A stretch of DNA of 10,656 nt from Candidatus Atribacteria bacterium (GTDB taxonomy: Bacteria; Bipolaricaulota; Bipolaricaulia; UBA7950; UBA9294), in the NCBI GenBank assembly GCA_004525685.1, contig SPBW01000064.1, positions 1 through 10,656 on the forward strand. The letters are read 5' to 3'. Below, one piece after another: positions 1 to 6,456 of this stretch. The notes beneath the pieces were generated by a model that was not told the origin of the DNA, searched no databases, and was given only the letters and a program-made list of their open reading frames with translations. A program made the position numbers and the translations under genes. The stretch's first letter is position 1; each line of letters begins with the position of its first letter.

Positions 1-150
1 ACATCCCCCTTCATGCCCTTCGTGGTCAGATCGGTCCGTGGTTCGTAGTGCGTGGGAAAATCAACCCCTTGCTGTCCTTCATGGTGAGCTCTGTCTTTGG
101 CTCTTGATGATGTCACTTTCCTTGGCGTCCTTTGCGTCTTTGCGAGATGT
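1..150. repeat. Intergenic repeat copy A (degenerate 8-9-nt units, cut by window edge)
   Basis: Read on the - strand, 147 to 119 shows three units spaced 8 then 9 nt: CGCAAAGA, CGCAAAGGA, CGCCAAGGA. Further left on the same strand come ACCATGAAGGACAGCAAGGGG-like units (about 87-61) and CCACGAAGGGCATGAAGGGG-like units (about 26-5). The same two unit types recur at 1606-1810 and 4542-4746. The copy probably continues to the left of the window. Open frames across it translate into runs of Leu/Phe/Ser/Arg and show no domain, so I treat it as non-coding. Function is unknown. I recall similar CGCAAAG arrays between genes of other environmental bacteria but could not check this. Confidence 0.75.
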
Positions 151-229
151 GATTTCTCTCACCCGTTCGATTTGGACACCCAAGCTGCTGTGTTCGACAA
201 GAATATGGCTGCCAAGCCCCACGCCAACC

Positions 230-235
230 TATAAT
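230..235 (+). promoter_or_regulatory. Candidate -10 box of the VOC-AraC operon
   Basis: TATAAT, a perfect sigma-70 consensus, lies 43 nt before the chosen VOC start. No convincing -35 box sits 16-18 nt upstream (207-212 is GGCTGC), so an activator or alternative contacts may be needed. Transcription would begin near 242 and give a leader of about 37 nt carrying the gaAGGAGG ribosome binding site. Confidence 0.45.
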
Positions 236-278
236 GATTCTCCGAGTTGCGAAGACAGACACTTCCGAAGGAGGCATC

Positions 279-641
279 ATGGCAACAGGCGACTTCTGTC
301 ACATCCAGTTCTCTAGCACAGATCTCGATAAGACAAAGACATTCTTCACAGAAATCTTCGGTTGGACATTCCAAGACATTCCAGGATTCGAAACCTACGG
401 CATGTTTCAAACGCCCAACAGATTGGGCGGGGGCGTCGATGTCAGCGATCGCGCCGACCCTCCCAGCGACCAAGGGCCGATTCTCCATATTGAAGTGGAC
501 GACATCGATGCAACGTTGGCCAAGGTGAACGAGATGGGCGGGAAGACGGTCTCTCCCAAGATGAAGATCTCAGACGAGTTTGGATACGCCGCGCTGTTCC
601 TGGACAACGTCGGCAACCGGTTTGGCCTCTGGAGCGCGTAG
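279..641 (+). CDS. VOC-superfamily protein (glyoxalase/bleomycin-resistance fold, COG3324-like)
   Basis: The product has 120 residues, the normal length of a single-chain pair of beta-alpha-beta-beta-beta modules. Module 1 opens with CHIQF (His8) and FFTEIFGW (22-29). Module 2 opens with ILHIEVDDID (His70), then the AKVNEMGGK helix, and ends in GNRFGLW (112-118). This ending resembles the COG3324 group (GN-x-x-GLW), which lacks the usual metal-binding Glu of glyoxalase I on the last strand. His8 and His70 occupy the classic metal positions, so the site may be incomplete. Related proteins dimerise and bind or modify small molecules such as antibiotics and 2-oxoaldehydes; the substrate cannot be told here. 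ATG 279 was chosen because gaAGGAGG ends 4 nt before it and the N-terminus matches the family. An in-frame start at 234 overlaps the -10 box. It is followed 30 nt later by an AraC-type regulator gene, with which it is probably cotranscribed. Confidence 0.88.
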   Translation: MATGDFCHIQFSSTDLDKTKTFFTEIFGWTFQDIPGFETYGMFQTPNRLGGGVDVSDRADPPSDQGPILHIEVDDIDATLAKVNEMGGKTVSPKMKISDEFGYAALFLDNVGNRFGLWSA

Positions 642-671
642 TCGCAGAACGAGGCAAGGGAGAAGCCCCCG

Positions 672-1589
672 ATGATTGATCAAGGAGAGATTCGGCGACA
701 GGAATACCTCGGCCGCATCAACCGTGTCATCGACTACATCCGCGCGAACCTCACCAGCGACCTGCGGCTGGATACGCTGGCTCGCGTGGCCAACTTCTCT
801 GCGTATCACTTCCACAGACTGTTCACGGCCATTGTCGGGGAAACGGTCAACGCACACATCCGTCGCCTTCGCATGCAACGAGCGGCTTCTCAATTGATCT
901 ACAATCCCAAGATGTCGATTACCCGGATCGCGACCGATTGCGGATTCTCGTCGCCATCCAGTTTCGCGCGCGACTTCCGCCAAACCTTTGGCATGAGCGC
1001 TTCGCAGTTTCGTGCCGGTGGCCAGGATTCCATTGCCAGGGTTCGCGAGGCGTTGAGCCAGGAAGGCGCCGAATTCTCAGGAAGCTCCGCAGTCAATGCG
1101 GTGCGAACGCCAATGGAATGCACGATCGAAGTGAAGACGATGCCCGAATTTCACGTCGCCTACATCCGGCACGTGGGGCAGTACAACAAGATCGGCGAGT
1201 CGTTTGACCGCCTCATGCGCTGGGCCGGGCCGCGCGGGTTGCTGCGCTTTCCTGAGACTTCGATGCTTGCCATCTATCACGACGGGCCGGATGTAACGCC
1301 GATCGCGCACTTGCGCTCGGATGCCTGCGTGACGGTTCCCATGGGAACACGCGTGGAGGGTGAAGTAGGGCTGATGACGATTCCTGGCGGCAAGTTTGCC
1401 GTGGCGCATGTGGAAATCGATCCATCGCAGTATGGCGAGGCCTGGGATCGCCTGATTGCCGATTGGCTGCCGCGCAGTGGCTACCAGCCCGACGACCGGT
1501 TGTGCTACGAGATGTATCTGAACGACCCGAACACGCATCCTGAGAAGAAACACATCGTCGATATCTGCGAACCCATCCGACCACTTTAA
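672..1589 (+). CDS. AraC-family transcriptional regulator with C-terminal GyrI-like effector-binding domain
   Basis: The 305-residue product has an N-terminal AraC/XylS DNA-binding domain of about 100 residues. The first helix-turn-helix covers about 32-56 (LDTLARVANFSAYHFHRLF) and the second about 84-106, including IATDCGFSSPSSFARDFR. A linker (about 115-148) leads into a GyrI-like domain at about 150-303, with paired motifs such as RHVGQY, LRSDACVTVP, IPGGKFAVAHVEID and CYEMYLNDP. This is the SbmC/Rob/BmrR-type ligand-binding fold. The domain order (HTH first, sensor last) is that of Rob-like regulators. It is expected to bind a hydrophobic or cationic small molecule and regulate nearby transport or detoxification genes, perhaps including the VOC gene directly upstream. 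The start ATG 672 has a modest AAGGGA ribosome binding site 10 nt upstream, and the N-terminus (QEYLGRINRVIDYI) matches the family. The ligand is unknown. Confidence 0.93.
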   Translation: MIDQGEIRRQEYLGRINRVIDYIRANLTSDLRLDTLARVANFSAYHFHRLFTAIVGETVNAHIRRLRMQRAASQLIYNPKMSITRIATDCGFSSPSSFARDFRQTFGMSASQFRAGGQDSIARVREALSQEGAEFSGSSAVNAVRTPMECTIEVKTMPEFHVAYIRHVGQYNKIGESFDRLMRWAGPRGLLRFPETSMLAIYHDGPDVTPIAHLRSDACVTVPMGTRVEGEVGLMTIPGGKFAVAHVEIDPSQYGEAWDRLIADWLPRSGYQPDDRLCYEMYLNDPNTHPEKKHIVDICEPIRPL

Positions 1590-1605
1590 AGACAGAAAAC
1601 GGCAG

Positions 1606-1810
1606 CCCTTCACAATGAAGCGCATGAAGCGGAACCAGCATCTAGATCACCTCTCGCCAAGTCGCCAAGGACGCCTAGGATGAAATCCGAGCCCAACATT
1701 GGAGAGCATGAACAGAGGTGAAGCAGTCCCTTCTCGAGTTCTTGGTCTCCCGCAAACCGATCATGTCCGTGCTCGTCTTTGCGCTCTTTGCGCCTTTGCG
1801 AGAGAGACAT
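1606..1810. repeat. Intergenic repeat copy B with inverted arms
   Basis: This fills most of the 356-nt gap between the AraC gene and the stand-alone GyrI gene. It begins with CACAATGAAGCGCATGAAG (1611-1629). The left arm at 1652-1680 contains CGCCAAGT, CGCCAAGGA and CGCCTAGGA. The right arm at about 1774-1806, read on the - strand, contains CGCAAAGG, CGCAAAGAG and CGCAAAGAC. Both arms share the same 8-9-9 spacing and are preceded by CTCT, so transcripts could fold into a long imperfect stem around about 95 nt. The short + frame at 1718-1903 is a translation of the repeat, and I do not call it a gene. I see no gene in 1811-1945, only the ribosome binding site of the next gene. Confidence 0.75.
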
Positions 1811-1945
1811 AGCAAGATTCGACAAGTCGGTCGCAAGGGCTGCATAACGGCAGACAAGAATCGTCAAGCCCTCAGCAAGAATCGGGAAGAATCTGCGACG
1901 TAATCGCCCTAGGCTGGACGTATCAAACCCATTCAGGAGGTTGTC

Positions 1946-2419
1946 ATGAAGTTTGAAGCGCAAATCAAAGAACTGCCCGAGAGGTTCGTTGCCTGTGTCC
2001 GTCACGTTGGCCCGTATCCGGAAATCGGCAAGGCGATTGAGAAGGTCTTCGCGTGGGCCGGTCCCAAGGGACTGATTCAGTTCCCCAAGACAGATATGCT
2101 GGCTGTCTATCATGATAGCCCAGAGGACGTGGCAACCGATGCGCTGCGTTCAGACGCCTGCATCACCGTTCCAGAAGGCACGTCTGCAGATGGAGACGTC
2201 AAGACCCTGACCATACCGGGTGGCAAGTTTGCGGTGGCCCATGTCGAGATTGACGGGTCGGAGTATGGGGCAGCATGGGACAAGCTGATTGGTGAATGGA
2301 TGCCCGAGAACGGATGCGTTCCAGATGAGAGTCGTCTGTGCTACGAACTTTACCTGAACGATCACGAACAGCATCCAGAGAAGAAGCACATCGTCGATAT
2401 CTGCGAGCCGATCAAGTAG
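1946..2419 (+). CDS. Stand-alone GyrI-like small-molecule-binding protein
   Basis: The 157-residue protein is a single GyrI-like (SbmC/AraC effector-binding) domain without a DNA-binding part. It aligns end to end with residues about 153-303 of the AraC-type regulator encoded upstream. I count about 92 identities over 151 positions and a single one-residue indel. Shared blocks include WAGP (37-40), LRSDAC (67-72), IPGGKFAVAHVEID (90-103), LCYELYLND (131-139) and HPEKKHIVDICEPI (143-156). Proteins of this family bind hydrophobic ligands. Known members sequester toxins (SbmC/GyrI acts on DNA gyrase inhibition) and some hydrolyse reactive drugs. The Glu of CYELYLND, important in that fold, is present. 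The start ATG 1946 has a perfect CAGGAGG 6 nt upstream. It lies 356 nt from the AraC gene with repeat B between, so it could have its own promoter. The close similarity points to a local duplication. Whether it titrates the regulator's ligand or is an enzyme is open. Confidence 0.9.
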   Translation: MKFEAQIKELPERFVACVRHVGPYPEIGKAIEKVFAWAGPKGLIQFPKTDMLAVYHDSPEDVATDALRSDACITVPEGTSADGDVKTLTIPGGKFAVAHVEIDGSEYGAAWDKLIGEWMPENGCVPDESRLCYELYLNDHEQHPEKKHIVDICEPIK

Positions 2420-2456
2420 ATCTAGATCTCGCAGCTCTGAACACTGAATCACGAGA

Positions 2457-2490
2457 GGCGGCTGGCGCGTTGCCAGCCGCCCTTCGCCTT
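2457..2490 (+). terminator. Strong GC hairpin, probable intrinsic terminator after the GyrI-like gene
   Basis: A perfect 10-bp stem, GGCGGCTGGC (2457-2466) with GCCAGCCGCC (2472-2481), encloses a GCGTT loop. It lies 37 nt after the stop codon and is followed by CTTCGCCTT. The T-tract is interrupted, so termination may be partial. It separates the GyrI-like gene from the reductase gene downstream. Confidence 0.6.
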
Positions 2491-2534
2491 GTATGCGACA
2501 GGCTATTCGGCGACCATGATTCGGGAGGCATCAC

Positions 2535-3683
2535 ATGCAATATCGAACCTTCGGAAAGCTGGACTGGGAACCTTCTGCGCTCGGATTTGGAGCCATGCGC
2601 TTGCCGATCTTGGATGGGGATTCAAGCAAGATCGATGAACCTTTGGCCACGAGGATGATTCGCACGGCCATTGACGCTGGCGTGAACTACGTCGATACAG
2701 CATGGCCCTATCACCAACAGCAGTCAGAACCCTTCGTCGGGCGCGTCCTGCAGGATGGATATCGAGACAAGGTGAAGTTGGCCACCAAACTGCCGTCTTG
2801 GTTAATCAAGGAAGCGGCCGATTTCGACAAGCATCTCAACATTCAGCTCGAACGCCTGCAGACCGATACCATCGATTTCTATCTCCTGCATGGGCTCAAC
2901 AAGACTGCTTGGCCGAATCTGCGCGATCTTGGTGTGCTTGCGTGGGCAGAGAAGGCGATCGCCAGCGGCCGCATCCAATATCTTGGGTTCTCCTTCCATG
3001 ACGACCTGTCTGTGTTCAAGGAGATCGTGGACGCCAATGACTGGACGTTCTGCCAGATCATGTACAACTACATGGACACGCATTTCCAAGCGGGGGAAGA
3101 AGGTCTTGCGTATGCCGCAAACAAGGGCCTAGCCGTTGTTGTGATGGAGCCGTTGCGCGGCGGATCACTGACCAGGCCAGCGCCACAGCCAGTGGCCGAT
3201 CTGTGGGCCGGCGCATCAACGCAACGCTCCCAAGCTGATTGGGCGCTGCAGTGGGTGTGGAACAATCCCAAGGTCTCACTCTTGCTTTCTGGAATGACGG
3301 AAATGCAGCATGTCGAAGAGAATCTGGTAAGTGCTTCCAAGTCGGGCGTAGGCCTGCTTTCTCCTGACGAACTAGACCTTGTCGACCGTGTTAGCAAGGC
3401 GTATCGATCCTTGTCTCCGATTCCATGCACAGACTGCAAGTACTGCATGCCATGTCCCAGCGGCGTGGCCATTCCCCGCATTTTCAGCCTCTACAACGCC
3501 GTTCAGATGTATGGCGACGATGCCAATGCCAAGCGATCGTACAATCTGTTCATGAGCCCCGAGAACAGGGCAGATCAGTGTGTCGAATGCGGGCAGTGTG
3601 AAGAGGCTTGCCCGCAGCAGATTAAGATCATCGAGTGGCTCAAGACATGTCACAGCTTCCTCGCTGAGTCTGCGTCCTCATGA
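2535..3683 (+). CDS. Aldo/keto reductase with two C-terminal [4Fe-4S] motifs (COG1453-like)
   Basis: The 382-residue protein has an N-terminal aldo/keto reductase barrel (about 1-285) and a C-terminal ferredoxin-like part (about 295-375). The catalytic tetrad is visible: Asp54 and Tyr59 in YVDTAWPYH, Lys85 in KLATKLP, and His119 in FYLLHG. Cysteine motif 1 is CTDCKYCMPCP (298, 301, 304, 307). Motif 2 is CVECGQCEEACP (349, 352, 355, 359). Each can ligate a [4Fe-4S] cluster, so the enzyme may pass electrons between ferredoxin and a carbonyl or alcohol substrate, with or without NAD(P)H. The length matches this predicted oxidoreductase family. It is probably cytoplasmic, since no signal peptide is seen. 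ATG 2535 follows GGGAGG at 2523-2528. The last four bases (ATGA) are shared with the start of the RIO kinase gene. Physiological substrate unknown. Fe-S content suggests anaerobic or microaerobic life. Confidence 0.93.
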   Translation: MQYRTFGKLDWEPSALGFGAMRLPILDGDSSKIDEPLATRMIRTAIDAGVNYVDTAWPYHQQQSEPFVGRVLQDGYRDKVKLATKLPSWLIKEAADFDKHLNIQLERLQTDTIDFYLLHGLNKTAWPNLRDLGVLAWAEKAIASGRIQYLGFSFHDDLSVFKEIVDANDWTFCQIMYNYMDTHFQAGEEGLAYAANKGLAVVVMEPLRGGSLTRPAPQPVADLWAGASTQRSQADWALQWVWNNPKVSLLLSGMTEMQHVEENLVSASKSGVGLLSPDELDLVDRVSKAYRSLSPIPCTDCKYCMPCPSGVAIPRIFSLYNAVQMYGDDANAKRSYNLFMSPENRADQCVECGQCEEACPQQIKIIEWLKTCHSFLAESASS

Positions 3684-4507
3684 GAAATCAGCGCCTCGAT
3701 GATATTGATCCCGAGCTGGAGAAGCTACGAGGCGCACGCTCCGTGGAGGAAGACGAGCAGACCGTCGAAGAGGTCTTGCTTGCGCATCTTGAGCCCTTGA
3801 TCGAAGACAACCTGATCGATGAGGTCATCCGTCCGATCAAGTCAGGCAAAGAAGCCGTTGTCTATTGCTGCCGTGCCAACGAAACACTCGGCGGCGGGTT
3901 GATTGCTGCCAAGATCTATCGTCCTGTTGAGCGGCGCAGTTTCAAGAATGATGCCGTCTACCAACAGGGTCGCGAGCGTGGGGCGCGGCCCGATGCGCGC
4001 ACCTTGCGTGCACTGGGGAAGAAAACAACGCGCGGCCGTGTGCACAAGTTCAGCGCGTGGATCGCGCACGAAATGCGGACGATGACGCTACTGCATCAAG
4101 CAGGAGCCGATGTACCTGAGCCGATCGAACGTGCGGGGCCAGTCATCTTGATGGAGTATTTTGGCGATGAGAAGGCGCCAGCCCCCGTGTTGGTCGGCGT
4201 GACCCTTGATGCGGGTGAAGTGGAGACCATCTATCAGCAGATTCTGCGTAATGTGGAGATCTTCCTAGTGCAGCACCGTGTACATGCCGACTTGTCAGCC
4301 TACAACATGCTCTATGTTGACGATCACATCATCGTCATCGATTTCCCTCAATCCGTCGATCCGCGCTATAACGACGAAGCATTTGAGCTGCTCGTACGCG
4401 ACCTGAAGAACGTCAACGCCTTCTTCAGAGACTATGACCTTGAGGTGGTAGACCCGTTCTATCACACGCTTGATCTGTGGCGCAAGCACGTCGACCCGAT
4501 GCGTTAG
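3680..4507 (+). CDS. RIO-type serine/threonine protein kinase (RIO1-like)
   Basis: The 275-residue product matches the length of an archaeal-type RIO kinase. Visible motifs are the flexible nucleotide loop SGKEAVVY (55-62), the ATP-anchoring Lys78 in IAAKIYR, and the catalytic loop VHADLSAYNML (201-211) with Asp204 and Asn209. The metal-binding Asp221 lies in VIDFPQSVDP. All residues needed for ATP binding and phosphotransfer are present. The short hinge and missing activation segment are typical of RIO proteins. In eukaryotes and archaea RIO kinases act in small-subunit ribosome maturation; the role of the bacterial members is poorly known. The start ATG 3680 overlaps the reductase stop codon (ATGA) and has no clear Shine-Dalgarno sequence, so translation probably depends on re-initiation after the reductase. 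The gene converges with the PKD lipoprotein gene. Membership is clear; which RIO subfamily is less certain, because IDFPQ is also seen in RIO2-like sequences. Confidence 0.92.
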   Translation: MRNQRLDDIDPELEKLRGARSVEEDEQTVEEVLLAHLEPLIEDNLIDEVIRPIKSGKEAVVYCCRANETLGGGLIAAKIYRPVERRSFKNDAVYQQGRERGARPDARTLRALGKKTTRGRVHKFSAWIAHEMRTMTLLHQAGADVPEPIERAGPVILMEYFGDEKAPAPVLVGVTLDAGEVETIYQQILRNVEIFLVQHRVHADLSAYNMLYVDDHIIVIDFPQSVDPRYNDEAFELLVRDLKNVNAFFRDYDLEVVDPFYHTLDLWRKHVDPMR

Positions 4508-4541
4508 CCGCGCTGCATCTCTTGCGAACAACTGAACCCAT

Positions 4542-4746
4542 CAGCCATGAAGGGCATGAAGATCATGATGAAGAAGAGAGGCCAGCCTCCGTGTCCCCGG
4601 GAGACTCGGGTCGTGTTGTCGCGTCCGCGGGCTCTTCACCCTAGAAACAAGCTCCACAGCGTCACGAAGAGCGGGAAGCGAATGGATTCTCTTGGCACAA
4701 GGACGCAGGATGCCTTCACGAGCTTCATGTTCTTCATGGTGAAGGC
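4542..4746. repeat. Intergenic repeat copy C with inverted ATGAAG arms between convergent genes
   Basis: The left arm at 4542-4579 reads CCATGAAGGGCATGAAG, then ATCATGATGAAG. The right arm at 4712-4746, read on the - strand, gives CCATGAAGAACATGAAG, then CTCGTGAAGG. About 135 nt lie between the arms. They hold a further unit TCACGAAGAGCGGGAAGCG (4662-4680) and CACAAGGACGCAGGATG (4696-4712), the latter like copy B at 1664-1682. A short hairpin CCCGGG-AGA-CTCGGG (4596-4610) lies near the middle. The repeat fills the 329-nt gap between the kinase stop (4507) and the lipoprotein stop (4837). Its arms could fold on transcripts from either side. The + frame from 4547 (MKGMKIMMKK...) is repeat translated by chance. 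I see nothing else in the gap. Confidence 0.75.
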
Positions 4747-4836
4747 TGTTGCACCTTGCGGGGAGCCGCCGATCCGAGCATGCAGAAATGCCAACTTGCG
4801 CTGTTGCAGGTAGCCAGCGCGATTGAGCGAAAGACT

Positions 4837-6456
4837 CTAGGGATTGCACAACTTGGTGGCTTGCAGGCTCATAGATGGATTGACGACATCCCAGATGGCG
4901 TGAATATCTTCTTGCTCCAATCCCCACGGATCCATGCCCAAGGCCAGATAGCCACCCGAAAGCGCGGTCTCAGCATAGGCATACGTCTTGCCTGATATGA
5001 CCCACAAGCTTCGTTCGGGATGGGCTGCGATGAAGCAGTCGGCCACGCGCACGAGTGCGGCAACGTGATCTGAGACCTGATCTGAATTGGTGTCCACGAG
5101 GATGAGCAGAACGCCTGCGCTGTACCCGAATGTTCTCACGATGCTGGCATACAGGATCGCCGAATCCTCACAATCGCCCACACCATCCACCAGCGTCTCT
5201 ACGGGATAGCGCGGGTATTCGATACCTTCTGGATCAAGTTGATAGTCAATGGCTCCCTGAACGAACGCGAGCGCATTCTCAATCGTGGCTTGGTAACTGT
5301 TGTTGAGAAGAAGCTTGTCTCGAAGCTCAATCATCAGCGCGTCGTCTTGCGGATCGAGCACAAAGCGCGAGTACCCATCTTCTGCCCACACGCCTCGTGG
5401 CATGGCGCTGTAGGATTCGTAGAGCGCCTCAGATACAGAAAGAGACAGCGAGCGAAGGCTGCCGCCATAGGACCAGCGGAATGTGCGCGTGATACTGTCA
5501 GTCGGCGTTGGCGTGGGAGTAGGTGGTGGCGTTGGCACAGTGGGCGAGCCCACTGTGATGGCACGCTCCGTCGCCTGCATGGCCCCTTGATTATCGATGG
5601 CTGTAAGCCGTACGCGGTAGGATCCTTCGGTGGTGTACACGTGGCTGGCAGTGGCTCCACTGGCTTGGGCACCATCACCGAAACTCCACTCATAGGCGAC
5701 GATTTCCCCATCGGGATCGATGGATCCGGCTGCGCTGCAAACCAGCGTGTCGCCAGGATCAAGCGCAGTGGTCGACAGCACGAGCTGCGGTTGAGGCGCT
5801 TGATTGGTATCGATCACGAGCATCTCGGATTGAACTGTCCCCATCGCATCACCATTGTCAGCCACAGTCAGCGTGACAGCATAGGTGCCGGCAACGGCGT
5901 ACTGATGTTCGGCCACTACCCCTTGGGCACTTGTGCCGTCCCCAAAATCCCAGTGATAGGCAGCAATCCAACCGTCTCCATCAAGAGAGCCAGAGGCATC
6001 AAACGCAACGATCTCTCCTGGTACGACGGCAGAAGGTACGGCGGTGAAGACGGCGACAGGCGGCGAATTGGGCGTTGTGACAAGGACAGTGACCTGCGTC
6101 GAGCTTGCGTCTCCGTCATCGTCTGTCACCATCAGGGTGACGACATACTCACCAGGAAGCGCGTACACGTAGGCTGGCCGCATGACGGCGGATGTCACGC
6201 CACCATCGCCAAACGACCAGGTGAAGCCGCATACGATGCCATCCTCGTCCGTGGAGGACGTTCCGTCAAACTGAATGGCAAGGGGAGGAGTCCCCTCCAA
6301 TCCATCCGCAAGGATGCGGGCAATAGGAGGAAGATTCGGTGTGAGGAAGCATCCGCACACGAGCACGGCGACAGCACCAAGCAGACACACGAACGCAGCA
6401 TGCCGCGCGCGACGACGCAACAACTCTTGTGCGCGATCCTTGGTTCCTTGGGTCAT
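4837..6456 (-). CDS. PKD-domain lipoprotein with C-terminal transglutaminase/papain-like (DCED) domain
   Basis: From ATG 6456 the protein has 539 residues. A positively charged start (about 1-18) is followed by a hydrophobic segment (20-33) and a lipobox-like VCGC, so Cys36 (or Cys34) is the likely lipidated residue and the protein is exported. Three PKD domains follow at about 44-126, 131-216 and 220-302, each with the W-x-FGDG core (WSFGDG, WDFGDG, WSFGDG) and a closing VTLxVxD/VRLTAID strand. A Thr/Pro linker (about 305-320) leads to a C-terminal domain (about 322-539). That domain has GDCEDSAILYASIVRTFGY (Cys429), SDHVAALV (His464) and a YAETAL motif (Glu496), a plausible Cys-His-Glu triad of a transglutaminase-like cysteine protease. 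It may cleave or bind cell-envelope proteins or glycans. An in-frame GTG at 6567 would add 37 residues before the signal. I prefer ATG 6456 because the signal then lies at the N-terminus, although no good Shine-Dalgarno sequence precedes it. It lies 229 nt downstream of the ABC operon on the same strand. Confidence 0.88.
   Translation of the reverse strand: MTQGTKDRAQELLRRRARHAAFVCLLGAVAVLVCGCFLTPNLPPIARILADGLEGTPPLAIQFDGTSSTDEDGIVCGFTWSFGDGGVTSAVMRPAYVYALPGEYVVTLMVTDDDGDASSTQVTVLVTTPNSPPVAVFTAVPSAVVPGEIVAFDASGSLDGDGWIAAYHWDFGDGTSAQGVVAEHQYAVAGTYAVTLTVADNGDAMGTVQSEMLVIDTNQAPQPQLVLSTTALDPGDTLVCSAAGSIDPDGEIVAYEWSFGDGAQASGATASHVYTTEGSYRVRLTAIDNQGAMQATERAITVGSPTVPTPPPTPTPTPTDSITRTFRWSYGGSLRSLSLSVSEALYESYSAMPRGVWAEDGYSRFVLDPQDDALMIELRDKLLLNNSYQATIENALAFVQGAIDYQLDPEGIEYPRYPVETLVDGVGDCEDSAILYASIVRTFGYSAGVLLILVDTNSDQVSDHVAALVRVADCFIAAHPERSLWVISGKTYAYAETALSGGYLALGMDPWGLEQEDIHAIWDVVNPSMSLQATKLCNP

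Noticed and set aside
1..150. CRISPR-like array in the repeats
   Set aside because: Units are only 8-9 nt, degenerate and contiguous, without uniform spacers; no cas genes are in the window.
38..316. A 92-codon + frame across repeat copy A
   Set aside because: It overlaps the repeat and the start of the VOC gene in another frame and encodes low-complexity Leu/Ser/Arg sequence.
1077..1625. A 182-codon - frame antisense to the AraC-type regulator
   Set aside because: It lies within a gene with unambiguous domain motifs on the + strand and shows no recognisable domain of its own.
1718..1903. A 61-codon + frame containing VLVFALFAPLRER
   Set aside because: It is the inverted CGCAAAG repeat arm read as protein; no support as a gene.
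4547..4813. An 88-codon + frame beginning MKGMKIMMKK
   Set aside because: It reads straight through repeat copy C; the Met-Lys-Gly pattern is the ATGAAGGGC unit translated. No domain or ribosome binding site.
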